From DATFLL01 sp035267785 (lineage in GTDB: Bacteria > Pseudomonadota > Gammaproteobacteria > DATFLL01), in assembly GCA_035267785.1 (NCBI GenBank), contig DATFLL010000108.1:9640-73639 (forward strand): DNA of 64,000 bases. Reading direction: 5' to 3'. Below, one piece after another: positions 45,823 to 54,911 of the stretch (positions are counted from its first letter, which is position 1; each line of letters starts with the position of its first letter). A model generated the notes under the pieces. It had not been told where the DNA came from and did no database searches. It was given only the letters and a program-made list of their open reading frames with translations. Made by a program: the position numbers and the translations under genes.

Positions 45823-47196
45823 ATGGTAGAGGCCGTCGATACCATCGCCGCACAGGCCACGCCGCCGGGCCGCGGTGGTGTCGGCATCGTCCGTGTGTCG
45901 GGTCCGCTCAGCGCCGCCATCGCCCGCGCCGTGCTCGGGCGCTGCCCCGCCCCGCGTCACGCGACCGTCCTCCCCTTTCTCGACGCCGCGGACGAGATCA
46001 TCGACGAGGGCATTGCCCTGTATTTTCCCGCGCCCCATTCGTTCACCGGTGAGGACGTGCTGGAGCTGCACGGTCACGGCGGCCCTGTCATCCTCGACCT
46101 GCTGCTGGCGCGCGTGCTGGCGCTCGGGGCGCGTCCCGCTCGCCCCGGCGAGTTTTCCGAACGGGCCTTTCTCAACGACAAGCTCGACCTGGCTCAGGCC
46201 GAGGCCATCGCCGATCTGATCGACGCCGGTTCCGCGCAAGCCGCCCGCTCGGCCTCGCGCTCGCTGCAGGGAGAGTTTTCGACTCGCATCGACGCGCTCG
46301 TTGAGGCGATCGTCGCCCTGCGCACCCTGGTCGAGGCCGCCATCGATTTTCCCGACGAGGAGATCGACTTTCTCCGCCCGGCCGAACTCGGTGAACGTCT
46401 GGCGTCGCTTCGCGCCCAGCTGGAGGCGGTCCAATCCGCCGCGCACCAGGGACAGCTATTGCGCGAGGGGATGACCGTCGTCATCGCGGGGCGCCCCAAT
46501 GCCGGCAAGTCCAGCCTGCTCAACGCCCTCGCCGGGCGTGAATCGGCCATCGTCACCGAGATCCCGGGCACGACCCGCGACGTGCTGCGCGAGCATCTCG
46601 TCATCGACGGGCTGCCGCTGCACGTGATCGACACGGCCGGGTTGCGCGACAGCGCCGACCCAATCGAGCAGGAGGGGGTGCGCCGCGCCTGGGCCGAGAT
46701 CGAACAGGCCGACCGCCTGCTCCTGGTCGTCGACGACAGCCGCGGTTTCGGGCCCGACGAGGAAGCATTGCAGGCGCGGCTGCCCGCGGGCGTGCCGCTG
46801 ACCGTCGTCTACAACAAAGTCGACCTCTCAGGCCGCGCGCCCGGGCCCGTGAGCCCGCTCCACGCCGCGGCGCCTGACGCACCTCCGGCGGCGCTGGGTG
46901 TCTCGGCCCGCAGCGGCGAGGGGCTGGGCGCCCTGTGCGACCACCTCAAGGCGAGCGTCGGGTATGACTCAGGCGAGGCGGGCACGTTTACCGCGCGGCG
47001 GCGCCACCTGGACGCCCTGCGGGCTGCGGCCACCCACCTCGATGCCGCCGCCGACCACCTGACTCCCGTCGTTTCGGCCGAGCTGCTGGCCGAGGACTTG
47101 CGACAGGCCCAGCGCGCGCTCGGAGAAATCACCGGCGAGTTCAGCTCCGACGAGCTGCTCGGGCGCATCTTTGCCGATTTTTGTATCGGCAAATAG
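45823..47196 (+). CDS. mnmE: tRNA modification GTPase MnmE
   Basis: A 457-residue GTPase that, with MnmG, makes the 5-carboxymethylaminomethyl group on wobble uridine. The N-terminal folate-binding domain starts DTIAAQATPPGRGGVGIVRVSG; the inserted G domain has GRPNAGKSSLLN and DTAG; the catalytic C-terminus is FCIGK. Follows yidC by 25 bp. Its partner mnmG is 9.2 kb away instead of next door. Confidence 0.96.
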   Translation: MVEAVDTIAAQATPPGRGGVGIVRVSGPLSAAIARAVLGRCPAPRHATVLPFLDAADEIIDEGIALYFPAPHSFTGEDVLELHGHGGPVILDLLLARVLALGARPARPGEFSERAFLNDKLDLAQAEAIADLIDAGSAQAARSASRSLQGEFSTRIDALVEAIVALRTLVEAAIDFPDEEIDFLRPAELGERLASLRAQLEAVQSAAHQGQLLREGMTVVIAGRPNAGKSSLLNALAGRESAIVTEIPGTTRDVLREHLVIDGLPLHVIDTAGLRDSADPIEQEGVRRAWAEIEQADRLLLVVDDSRGFGPDEEALQARLPAGVPLTVVYNKVDLSGRAPGPVSPLHAAAPDAPPAALGVSARSGEGLGALCDHLKASVGYDSGEAGTFTARRRHLDALRAAATHLDAAADHLTPVVSAELLAEDLRQAQRALGEITGEFSSDELLGRIFADFCIGK

Positions 47197-47217
47197 CCGG
47201 GCCGCCGGTTGCTGCGG

Positions 47218-49230
47218 TCACGGGCGAAATGCACGCACCGCTCGCCCGAGCCGCTCAAGGTCGTCGCGCTTTGCGCCGGCGCTCGAATAACGCAGCCGGT
47301 TGTACAGCGCCGCGATGGCCGAAACCTGCGCGGCCAGCTCCGGGCGTTGGCGCCGCACCCGCTGCGCAAAGTCCTGCGCCCCCTCGGCCGGGCCTCGCAC
47401 CAGCCCCCGGCGGGCGAGCTTGGCGCAAAAGCGCCGCCAGCACCGCTGGACGGGATCGGACGGCGTTGCGCGGCGCCTGAGCAGCACGAATGCAGCGAGC
47501 GCCAGCACGATCACACCGAGGCTGGCGAACAGCAGCCCGGCCGTGCCCCGCCAGGAGATCCCGCCGAGCCCCAGCTGTTCCAGCAGGGTGTTTTGTCGCC
47601 GGCGATCGAAGCCCACCACCCACTGATTCCAGTAGTAGTTCAAGCTGTCCCAGCGGTAACCCAGGCCGCGCCACGTGCGCGTCAGCCAGTCCCCCCGCTG
47701 CCTTTCCACATTCTGCCGCTCGTCGGGGCGGATCCTGGCCAGGTCCTCGCTGCTGTCTATCCGCCCCGGTGGGATCACGGCCGTGGGATCGACCCGCTCC
47801 CAGCCCGTACCCCGCAGCCACACCTCCGCCCATGCGTGGGCATCGGATTGACGCACGATCAGGTAGTCGCCGACCGGATTCATTTCCCCACCCTGATAGC
47901 CGGTGACCACCCGGGCCGGAATGCCGGCGGCCCGCATGAGAACGGCAAACGCCGATGCATAGTGTTCGCAGTAGCCGCGCCGGGTCTCGAACAGGAATCC
48001 ATCGACTGGGTCGCCGGGTGTCGCCGGCGGCTCACGCGTGTAATAGAAAGGCTGCTTTCGAAAATAGGCGAGTGCCTCGCGGACCACCCCCGCCGCATCA
48101 GCGGCTTGGGCTCGCCAGCGTGCAGCCAGCGCCCGCGCCCGTGGTGCCGTATCCCGGGGCAGGGCCAGGTAGCGCTGCGGACTCGGCGCGGTATCGGGAT
48201 CGAGCCGGTACTGCGGGTAGGACCGCATCCGGTAGCGCCGCACGCCCTGCACGGGATGCCGGCTGAGCAGCTGGTAGGCCGAGGTCAGGGTCGCATCGCC
48301 CGGCACGCGGGCGGGTAGATCCAGCGCAAACAACCAAAAACGCCCGTGCGGCTCCACCGTGACGGTATAGTTCAGTGCCGGTCCCAGCGCACGGTAGTCG
48401 ATCGGCTGGGGCGGCGCGCGGACCTCGCGGGGCTGATCCGGGTCCGACCAGGTATAGCCGTCGAAGTCCCAAAGGACGGGACCGCGCCAATAGCGCTGCG
48501 CCGGCGGCGGCGGCCCGCCTTTGAACCGTACCCGAAAGGCGGCGGCGTCATCGTCGGACAGGCGCGTGATGTTGCCCGGCGAGAGCGTATCCGACAGCCC
48601 CGTATGCGCGGTGAAGGCGTCCTTGGGCATGCCCCACAGCGGCCCCGGAATTCGCGGGAACAGTACGAACAACACCAGCATCATGGGAGCTGCCTGAGCG
48701 ACCAGGACGGCGGCCGTGCGAAGGTGTTGTCGCTGCCCCGACCACCCCCCCCACTCGCGGGCCCGATGCTGATGGGCGATGAGAGCCGTCGTCAGGACCA
48801 CGACCACCACCAGCATATAGACCCCGATGAATACCGACTGGCCAAACAGAAACCCGGTGATCACCACGAAGTAACCGAGGAAGATCGCGACCGTGGTGTC
48901 ACGCGGGCCCTTCATCTCCAACAGCTTCAGGCAGAGCATCACTACGAGCAGGGCCACCCCCGCGTGTCGCCCCACCAGGGTGTGATAACTGGCGAACACC
49001 GCCGCGACGGCCGCGAACGTCAGCAATACGCGCAGCCAACGCCCAGGCAGGCGGACGCGCGAAAAGGCCGCCAGCACGCGCCAGCCGAACAGCCCCAGGC
49101 ACAGGGCCGAAAGGGCCCCTGACATGCGGGCGAAGTGCGGCGCGACCACCAGTAGCAGTCCGCCGAGCAGCCAGGCCTCCGCCGGGTCCGCCCGCCACGC
49201 GCGCCTCGCGACCGGACTCGGCCCGCTCAC
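47218..49230 (-). CDS. TgpA-type transglutaminase membrane protein (DUF3488)
   Basis: A 670-residue protein. About five N-terminal membrane helices (residues 20-200) are followed by a periplasmic transglutaminase-like core and one C-terminal helix (about 560-580). The Cys-His-Asp triad is in RRGYCEHYASAF, DAHAWAEVW and ERVDPTAVI. Pseudomonas aeruginosa TgpA is the characterised relative and is essential there; its substrate is unknown. Overlaps the upstream DUF58 gene by four bases. Together with MoxR these form a conserved three-gene set. Confidence 0.88.
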   Translation of the reverse strand: MSGPSPVARRAWRADPAEAWLLGGLLLVVAPHFARMSGALSALCLGLFGWRVLAAFSRVRLPGRWLRVLLTFAAVAAVFASYHTLVGRHAGVALLVVMLCLKLLEMKGPRDTTVAIFLGYFVVITGFLFGQSVFIGVYMLVVVVVLTTALIAHQHRAREWGGWSGQRQHLRTAAVLVAQAAPMMLVLFVLFPRIPGPLWGMPKDAFTAHTGLSDTLSPGNITRLSDDDAAAFRVRFKGGPPPPAQRYWRGPVLWDFDGYTWSDPDQPREVRAPPQPIDYRALGPALNYTVTVEPHGRFWLFALDLPARVPGDATLTSAYQLLSRHPVQGVRRYRMRSYPQYRLDPDTAPSPQRYLALPRDTAPRARALAARWRAQAADAAGVVREALAYFRKQPFYYTREPPATPGDPVDGFLFETRRGYCEHYASAFAVLMRAAGIPARVVTGYQGGEMNPVGDYLIVRQSDAHAWAEVWLRGTGWERVDPTAVIPPGRIDSSEDLARIRPDERQNVERQRGDWLTRTWRGLGYRWDSLNYYWNQWVVGFDRRRQNTLLEQLGLGGISWRGTAGLLFASLGVIVLALAAFVLLRRRATPSDPVQRCWRRFCAKLARRGLVRGPAEGAQDFAQRVRRQRPELAAQVSAIAALYNRLRYSSAGAKRDDLERLGRAVRAFRP

Positions 49231-50273
49231 GGATTCGGCGCCTCAAACAGGGCCAGTGTCTCCAGGCACCGGCTTCGATGGCCGGGGCCGTGGTCGGGAT
49301 CGATCCGCCGACCGGGCAGCCACAGCCCGTAGGTCAGCCCCGCGGACTCCGCCTCGAGCACCCAGCGGGTCAGTCGCGACAGCCGGGTCTCGCGGTCCAA
49401 TCCCTCCAGCGCCCGCCAGTCGAGCCAAACCTCCGAGGCGCGATCGCCGCCGAACTGCTTGGTCAGCAGACCCTGCTCGCGCGCCAGGGCCTTCCAGTTG
49501 ATGTGGCGCAGAGAATCGCCGGGGTGATAGCCGCGGAACCCGGCGAAGTCGTCGCTGCCGTGACCCCGGTCCCCGGTCAGGGTCGCCTCGTAGCTTGGGC
49601 CTACCGGCAGGCCCGCCTGCGGATGCGGGCGCGGGTAGACCAGATAGCCCTGATCCGGCACCACATAGGCCCAGGCACGAAACAGTCCGAGCGGATAGCG
49701 TGTGCTGAGCGTGATCCGCCCCATCCGGTGGCGTCCCCGCAGCCCGGTCGCCAGCGGCAGCACCGTCTCGTGCCAAGCGTCCGGCGGCACGTCCGTTTCG
49801 ACGTTCGCGGCCCGGTCCGTTCCCCGACCCGCGAAACCGAGCTCAAGGGACAGGCGCCCGGCACCGCCGCGGTTGTCGAGTACGAGCGGCACCCGCAGCG
49901 CCGCGCCTGCAAAAACCGGCGCAACCGGACCGAGCGAGACCCGTAGGTTGAGTAAATTGCGGTAGGTGTGGAGGATGCCCACCACGGCAACCGACCCGAG
50001 AAGGAACGTCAGCAGGTAGCCAAGGCTGTTGTTGTAATTGATGGCGCCGACCAGCATGACCAGCAGTACCAGACCAAAGGCAAGGCCGGCACGGGTAGGC
50101 AGGATGTAGACGCGGCGCCGGCCGAGGGCGGCGGGCAGCGGCTCGGGGCCCTCCCCGCGCCAAAACCGCTGCAGGTTCCAGCGCTGCGCGGCGGCGCGAA
50201 GCAGCCCGCCGAGCCTCACACCAGCGGATGCCACCCGGAATCGGCGCAGGCGCTTTGCGGCGTGGGCGGACAA
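49227..50273 (-). CDS. DUF58 domain-containing protein
   Basis: A 348-residue protein with two membrane helices (about residues 55-95) and a C-terminal DUF58 domain marked by FRGYHPGDSLRHINWKALAR. It is a von Willebrand A-related fold partner of MoxR ATPases. Function in substrate assembly or stress is inferred only from that association. Start ATG 50273 is 12 bp after the moxR stop. Confidence 0.88.
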   Translation of the reverse strand: MSAHAAKRLRRFRVASAGVRLGGLLRAAAQRWNLQRFWRGEGPEPLPAALGRRRVYILPTRAGLAFGLVLLVMLVGAINYNNSLGYLLTFLLGSVAVVGILHTYRNLLNLRVSLGPVAPVFAGAALRVPLVLDNRGGAGRLSLELGFAGRGTDRAANVETDVPPDAWHETVLPLATGLRGRHRMGRITLSTRYPLGLFRAWAYVVPDQGYLVYPRPHPQAGLPVGPSYEATLTGDRGHGSDDFAGFRGYHPGDSLRHINWKALAREQGLLTKQFGGDRASEVWLDWRALEGLDRETRLSRLTRWVLEAESAGLTYGLWLPGRRIDPDHGPGHRSRCLETLALFEAPNP

Positions 50274-50285
50274 GGCACACTCGGC

Positions 50286-51320
50286 TCAGGGAATGGGGAC
50301 CTCGGCGAGCTGGGCCGCGAGCTCCTCGTCGGGGTTGTCCATGCCGTCGGCGCCGCGCAGGCGGTGGCCGACCACATGGGGCAGCACGACCTGAACGTCC
50401 TCCGGCAGGACGTGGTCGCGCCCATCCATTGCCGCCCACGCTTGCGCGCAGTGCAGCAAGGCCAGGCCGGCCCGCGGCGACAGCCCCGCCGCGTAGCGGG
50501 GCGATCGCCGGCTGAATTCAAGTAGCGCCTGGAGGTAGTCGAGCAGCGGGTCGGCCACGTGGACTGCCGCGACCCGCCGCTGGATCGCCTGCAGCCGGCG
50601 CCCATCGAGGATCGGGCTCAGCGTGTGGAGCACGGCTCGCCGGTCCCGGCCGCTCAACAGGGCCCGCTCGGATTGGGCGTCGGGATAGCCCAGACGAATG
50701 CGTATGAGAAATCGATCGAGCTGGGATTCGGGCAGTGGGAATGTGCCGATCTGATAGGTCGGATTCTGGGTTGCGATCACAAAGAAGGGCGCGGGCAGCG
50801 CGCGGGTCTCGCCCTCGACGGTGACCTGCTGCTCTTCCATGGCTTCGAGCAGTGCGCTCTGGGTCTTGGGGGTGGCGCGGTTGACCTCGTCGGCGAGGAT
50901 TACCTGCGCGAAGATGGGGCCGGGATGAAACTTGAACGCACCGGTGTCGCGTTCGTAGATGGAGACCCCGAGGATATCGGCGGGCAGCAGATCGCTCGTG
51001 AACTGGATGCGGTTGAACTGCAATCCCAGGGTCGTGGCCAGTACGTGGGCCAGCGTGGTTTTGCCGACGCCGGGTAGGTCCTCTATCAGCAAATGACCGC
51101 CGGCCAGCAGGCAGGCCAGCGCAAGACGTATCTGATGTGACTTGCCCAACACCACCTGCCCGGCCTGCTCGACGACCCGGTCGAGCGCCTCCTTGATCAC
51201 GGCGACATCTGCGGTCCTGGTGTCGGGCCCGTTCGGTTGACCGGACACCGCCTTTGCGTTGTCGACGTCGGCCGCGCCTGATGGATTTGCCGCTTGCGAG
51301 GGACCGCCTGAATGGGACAT
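50286..51320 (-). CDS. MoxR family AAA+ ATPase
   Basis: A 344-residue AAA+ ATPase with Walker A in DLPGVGKTTLAH, Walker B in ILADEVNR and sensor segments near ATQNPT and LPESQLDRF. MoxR proteins act as chaperones for partner complexes, usually with DUF58 and TgpA proteins as here. The ATG at 51320 opens into a low-complexity N-terminus of about 45 residues before the conserved domain. The open frame continues 700 bp upstream, but that part is antisense to the COG4324 gene and not believable. Confidence 0.9.
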   Translation of the reverse strand: MSHSGGPSQAANPSGAADVDNAKAVSGQPNGPDTRTADVAVIKEALDRVVEQAGQVVLGKSHQIRLALACLLAGGHLLIEDLPGVGKTTLAHVLATTLGLQFNRIQFTSDLLPADILGVSIYERDTGAFKFHPGPIFAQVILADEVNRATPKTQSALLEAMEEQQVTVEGETRALPAPFFVIATQNPTYQIGTFPLPESQLDRFLIRIRLGYPDAQSERALLSGRDRRAVLHTLSPILDGRRLQAIQRRVAAVHVADPLLDYLQALLEFSRRSPRYAAGLSPRAGLALLHCAQAWAAMDGRDHVLPEDVQVVLPHVVGHRLRGADGMDNPDEELAAQLAEVPIP

Positions 51321-51437
51321 CGTATGCTCACTACTAGCGTTTGTACCGGGATCCAAGGGTATCGCAAATCGGCGAGCGGCGCCGTGCCCGCCTCGCAAAC
51401 CCGCGTCCTTGAACGGTGTCTTCCAAAGGCCACGGCC

Positions 51438-52610
51438 ATGCGTATGCCGATCACCATTGTCCGGGCCACCGGCTCGCGATCGCGCCGAGGCGCACGCGCC
51501 GCGCGCCTGGTTCTTGCGTTGCTGGCGCCGGCGCTGCTGGGCGCTTGTTCCTCGCTGGGCTATTACGCCCAGGCCGTGGACGGCCAGCTCGGCGTGCTGT
51601 CCAAGCGCCGCCCCATCGCCGAGGTCCTCGCCGACCCGACGGTCAGCGGGCGGGTCAAGGCCCGGCTTCGCCTGGCCCAACGGGCACGCCGTTTCGCCAG
51701 CGACGCCCTCGACCTGCCCGACAATGACAGCTATCGCAGCTACGCCGACCTCGGACGCCCCTATCCCGCGTGGAACGTCGTGGCGACCAAGCCCTTTTCC
51801 ATCAAACCCCTGCCCCAGTGTTACCTGCTCGTTGGCTGCATGAGCTACCGCGGCTACTTCCACAAGCAGGCAGCCCTGGATCACGCCCGCGCGCTGCGCG
51901 CCAAGGGCATGGACGTCGCCGTCGTGCCCGTGACCGCGTACTCGACCCTCGGCTGGTTCGACGATCCGATCTTCAACAGCATGTTGCGCCGATCGCGCGC
52001 GAGCCTGGTCGGCGTCATCTTCCACGAGCTCGCTCACCAGCGTCTTTACGTCGACGGTGACTCCGCCTTCAACGAATCGTTCGCAAGCTTCGTCGAACGC
52101 GAAGGTCTACATCGATGGTTCATGACTCGCGGCGACCCTGCGGCCTACCGGCGTTACCTGAAGAGCCGCCGGCGTGACGCGCAATTCGACAGCCTTCTTA
52201 TCGGCACCCGCCGACATCTTGCCGCGGTTTACGCCTCCGGCCGATCGCCAAAGCAGATGCGGACCGCCAAGGCGCGGGCGTTCGCCGAGCTCCAGCGCCG
52301 CTACCGCGCCCTGAAAAAGAGCTGGGGCGGCTACGCCGGCTACGACCCCTTCATGGCGCGGGATCTGAACAACGCCGACCTCGCGCTGGTCGCAACCTAC
52401 GAGGACTGGATCCCGGCGTTCCGCACACTGTTCGAACGCGACCATGATAGCTTCCCGGCGTTTTATCGAGCCGCCGCACGGCTTGGCAGCCTGCCGCAAG
52501 AAGACCGCCGCCGGGCTCTGGCCGCGCTGGCCGACACTTCGTCGGCGGGCGCGGCGCGCTCGTCGATACGAAAAACACGGGCGCAGGGGCTATCAGGGGC
52601 GCGTCGCTGA
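51438..52610 (+). CDS. predicted zinc aminopeptidase lipoprotein (COG4324)
   Basis: A 390-residue lipoprotein: signal peptide with lipobox LLGAC (cysteine near residue 36) and a single domain of the COG4324/DUF2265 family. The zinc motif HELAH lies near residue 194, followed by FNESFASFVEREG, whose glutamates complete a gluzincin-type site. Called an aminopeptidase by family name; no activity is inferable. ATG 51438 starts directly at the signal peptide; an in-frame ATG at 51312 would overlap moxR and lacks sense. Divergent from moxR. Confidence 0.87.
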   Translation: MRMPITIVRATGSRSRRGARAARLVLALLAPALLGACSSLGYYAQAVDGQLGVLSKRRPIAEVLADPTVSGRVKARLRLAQRARRFASDALDLPDNDSYRSYADLGRPYPAWNVVATKPFSIKPLPQCYLLVGCMSYRGYFHKQAALDHARALRAKGMDVAVVPVTAYSTLGWFDDPIFNSMLRRSRASLVGVIFHELAHQRLYVDGDSAFNESFASFVEREGLHRWFMTRGDPAAYRRYLKSRRRDAQFDSLLIGTRRHLAAVYASGRSPKQMRTAKARAFAELQRRYRALKKSWGGYAGYDPFMARDLNNADLALVATYEDWIPAFRTLFERDHDSFPAFYRAAARLGSLPQEDRRRALAALADTSSAGAARSSIRKTRAQGLSGARR

Positions 52611-52617
52611 TGAGGAC

Positions 52618-52818
52618 TCACACGCGACGCAGTGTGTCGCGCCAGGCAGGATTGGGTTTCGTGCGCCCTAGGCGCAGGTGGCGGCCGACCTCGTTTTCAT
52701 ACCAACCGTTGTCGCTCTGGTTCGGTTCATGTTCGAAACCCCACCAGGTGCCGTCGTCGTCCTGTGCAAGCCAGGCGACCCACGGCGGCAGACGGTGGGT
52801 GACATTGTCGATATCCAA
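52618..52818 (-). CDS. small acidic conserved-type protein of unknown function
   Basis: A 66-residue protein rich in Trp, Asp and Asn (WVAWLAQDDDGTWWGFE, GWYENEVGRHLRLG). It begins with TTG, and a very strong Shine-Dalgarno (GGGAGGAG) sits five bases upstream, supporting translation. The pattern of aromatic residues is like a small folded domain and not a chance frame. It is convergent with the COG4324 gene, eight bases apart. I do not recognise a named family. Confidence 0.65.
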   Translation of the reverse strand: MDIDNVTHRLPPWVAWLAQDDDGTWWGFEHEPNQSDNGWYENEVGRHLRLGRTKPNPAWRDTLRRV

Positions 52819-53008
52819 TAGTGCTCCTCCCGCTGGGCGGCGCGCTCGCCCGATGTCGCCTCAGTAATATACTAGGCAATGGATTGTATTTTCCCAGCTT
52901 GTCTCGGCACCAGACCTCGGCGCCCTGGAGCGCACCCGCTGCATGGCGTATGCTTTTCTGAACGCCTGTCGCCAGTGTCCCGCGGTGCCCATCGATGTGG
53001 AGGATTCC

Positions 53009-53551
53009 ATGCAGCCCCGGCGTCTATTCCTCTTAGCCATCATTTCGCTGACATCCGCCGCCTTGGCGGGTTGCGCGGGCTGGAATCCCAACCAGGCCCG
53101 GGAAGAGCGCGCCCAGGTCGCTCAGACCATCGCGAAATTCAAACGCAAGGATCCCGGGCTGCGCAGCTTCTTCCAGCACGCCTACGGTTATGCGGTCTTT
53201 CCGACCGTCGGCAAGGGCGGGATCGGCGTGGGCGGCGCCTACGGCAACGGGCGAGTATTCGAGCGCGACCGATTCATCGGGCGAGCGAGCCTGACGCAGG
53301 TAACGGTCGGTTTTCAGTTCGGCGGTCAGGCCTACAGCGAGATCATCTTCTTCAAGGACCGGGCTGCGCTGGCCCGATTCAAATCGGGCAACCTGAAGTT
53401 CGCCGCGCAGGCATCGGCCGTGGCCGTGACCGCGGGCGCCGCCGCCAACGCCGCCTACGAGCGGGGTGTCGCGGTATTTACCATGGAAAAGGGTGGTCTG
53501 ATGTACGAGGCCACGATCGGCGGTCAGAGCTTCAGCTTCGAGCCGCGCTGA
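53009..53551 (+). CDS. SYLF/Ysc84-domain lipoprotein
   Basis: A 180-residue protein with a lipoprotein signal (lipobox LAGC, cysteine near residue 21). It has a SYLF (Ysc84) lipid-binding domain: AYGYAVFPTVGKGGIGVGGAYG and the FTMEKGGLMYEATIGGQSF C-terminus. SYLF domains bind phosphoinositides in eukaryotes; bacterial members are mostly uncharacterised outer-membrane or periplasmic lipoproteins. Start ATG 53009 has GGAG at the right distance and leads into the signal peptide. Confidence 0.87.
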   Translation: MQPRRLFLLAIISLTSAALAGCAGWNPNQAREERAQVAQTIAKFKRKDPGLRSFFQHAYGYAVFPTVGKGGIGVGGAYGNGRVFERDRFIGRASLTQVTVGFQFGGQAYSEIIFFKDRAALARFKSGNLKFAAQASAVAVTAGAAANAAYERGVAVFTMEKGGLMYEATIGGQSFSFEPR

Positions 53552-53567
53552 GCGAACCCGGTCGTTT

Positions 53568-54044
53568 ATGATCGCCCCCCCCGCGAGGACTGCAATACTC
53601 ACCCTGGCAAGCCTGCTCCTTGCGGGCGCGGCGGCGGCCGCTGAGCCCGCCGGTTCGCCCGCGCATCCGGCGTCGGTCGATGCGCTGGTCTCCGCGGCCA
53701 AGCGCGCCGTGACGACCATCGATATGCGTGCCTTCAGGGGCGTCGTCGTGCATCCGGGCAACGCCTTGATCGTCGACGTGCGCGAGCCGGCCGAATACCG
53801 CGCCGGTCACGTGCCCGGTGCGGTCAATGTGCCGCGCGGTCTGCTGGAGTTCAAGCTCTGGCCGCATGTCGGGGGTGCTGCGCATCCTGACTACCGACGC
53901 CGACTTTATGTCTATTGCGGTGTCGGATCGCGCGCCGCGCTGGCCGCCCGGACGCTGAAGACGCTGGGCTTCACGCGCGTGACGGCGGTGGATATGCGCA
54001 TCGCCGATTGGGATGCGGCAGGGTATCCGCTCGATTTCCAATAG
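53568..54044 (+). CDS. periplasmic rhodanese-like protein
   Basis: A 158-residue protein with a signal peptide (about residues 8-25) and one rhodanese domain. LIVDVREPAEYRAGHVPGAVNVPRG and the active-site CGVGSRA loop are present, so it should carry sulfane sulfur. The export signal makes it periplasmic, in contrast to YibN at 7138. It follows the SYLF gene by 16 bp. Confidence 0.88.
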   Translation: MIAPPARTAILTLASLLLAGAAAAAEPAGSPAHPASVDALVSAAKRAVTTIDMRAFRGVVVHPGNALIVDVREPAEYRAGHVPGAVNVPRGLLEFKLWPHVGGAAHPDYRRRLYVYCGVGSRAALAARTLKTLGFTRVTAVDMRIADWDAAGYPLDFQ

Positions 54045-54071
54045 CCCGGCTCGGCCCGTGCGGCGGACTAC

Positions 54072-54884
54072 TTAGAAGCGGTAACTGAAGATCGCGCCCA
54101 TTCCGTAGTCCGGGCTGCCGCTGGCGAGGCCAAGCAACGCGTAGACCTGAACCTTGCGCTGGCGGTCGAGCCGTCGCGTCATAAAGCCCGTCAGCTCTTC
54201 TTGGCGGTAGCCGCCGGCTATCACCGGATCGCGCGTGTAATACATCCCACCGACGCTGAGGTCGGGCTGCACCCGATAGCTGGCGCCGACGCTCAGATAC
54301 GGCACGTTCTTGAAATTGATCCCGGGCGGGTCGCCCATCAGGGCATAACCGAGTGTGCCGAGCCAAGTCGTGCGCTCAATGGTCTTGTAGCCGTCGACCT
54401 GCATGAAATAATCGTTCTCGCCCGTGCCCAGGTTCTTGTTCTCGTCGGCGGTGCCGAGCTTGACCTTGCCGGTAATATCGACAAGCGTCCTTCGCATATC
54501 GGCCGAATACACGTTCATGCTGCCCTGGAGCATAACGTCGCCCAGCCCGGTGTTGGTCGTGCTGGTGGTTGACGCGGGCGTACCCCTCGGACGGACACTG
54601 CCGATATCGCGCACCACCCCCGGCGGGCCCTCGACGCGAATGATCGGCACCGTCACCTTGAAGCGGTAACGATCGGTCTCGTATTGGGCGCTGAAGGGCA
54701 GATACAGAATCGTGGTCGAGGACGAGGCGCCGTAATCGCCGCTGCTGTACTCGCCCCCGGCCGAGACGGTCCAAGCGCCGTCGGCGGCTCGCGCGCCGGC
54801 CGCGGGCAGCGACAGGGCGGTCACACCAAGCACCAGGGCCGCCCCCGTTGCCGTGGCCGAGCGCGCGCGCATAAAACCGCTCAT
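54072..54884 (-). CDS. outer-membrane beta-barrel protein, MetA-pathway-transporter-like
   Basis: A 270-residue exported protein with a signal peptide (about 12-34) and alternating beta-strand composition ending in GAIFSYRF; the terminal Phe is the usual outer-membrane assembly signal. NTGLGDVMLQG and VDITGKVKLGTADENKNLGTGENDY resemble the Phenol_MetA_deg barrel family. Role unknown. It is 27 bp downstream of the next gene's stop codon and presumably co-transcribed with it. Confidence 0.75.
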   Translation of the reverse strand: MSGFMRARSATATGAALVLGVTALSLPAAGARAADGAWTVSAGGEYSSGDYGASSSTTILYLPFSAQYETDRYRFKVTVPIIRVEGPPGVVRDIGSVRPRGTPASTTSTTNTGLGDVMLQGSMNVYSADMRRTLVDITGKVKLGTADENKNLGTGENDYFMQVDGYKTIERTTWLGTLGYALMGDPPGINFKNVPYLSVGASYRVQPDLSVGGMYYTRDPVIAGGYRQEELTGFMTRRLDRQRKVQVYALLGLASGSPDYGMGAIFSYRF

Positions 54885-54911
54885 ACGTGTCTCCTTCCCC
54901 TCACGGATCGA

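Noticed and set aside
51321..52037. Upstream extension of moxR to 583 codons
   Set aside because: The extension is antisense to the COG4324 lipoprotein gene and has no AAA+ content; ATG 51320 is a normal start.
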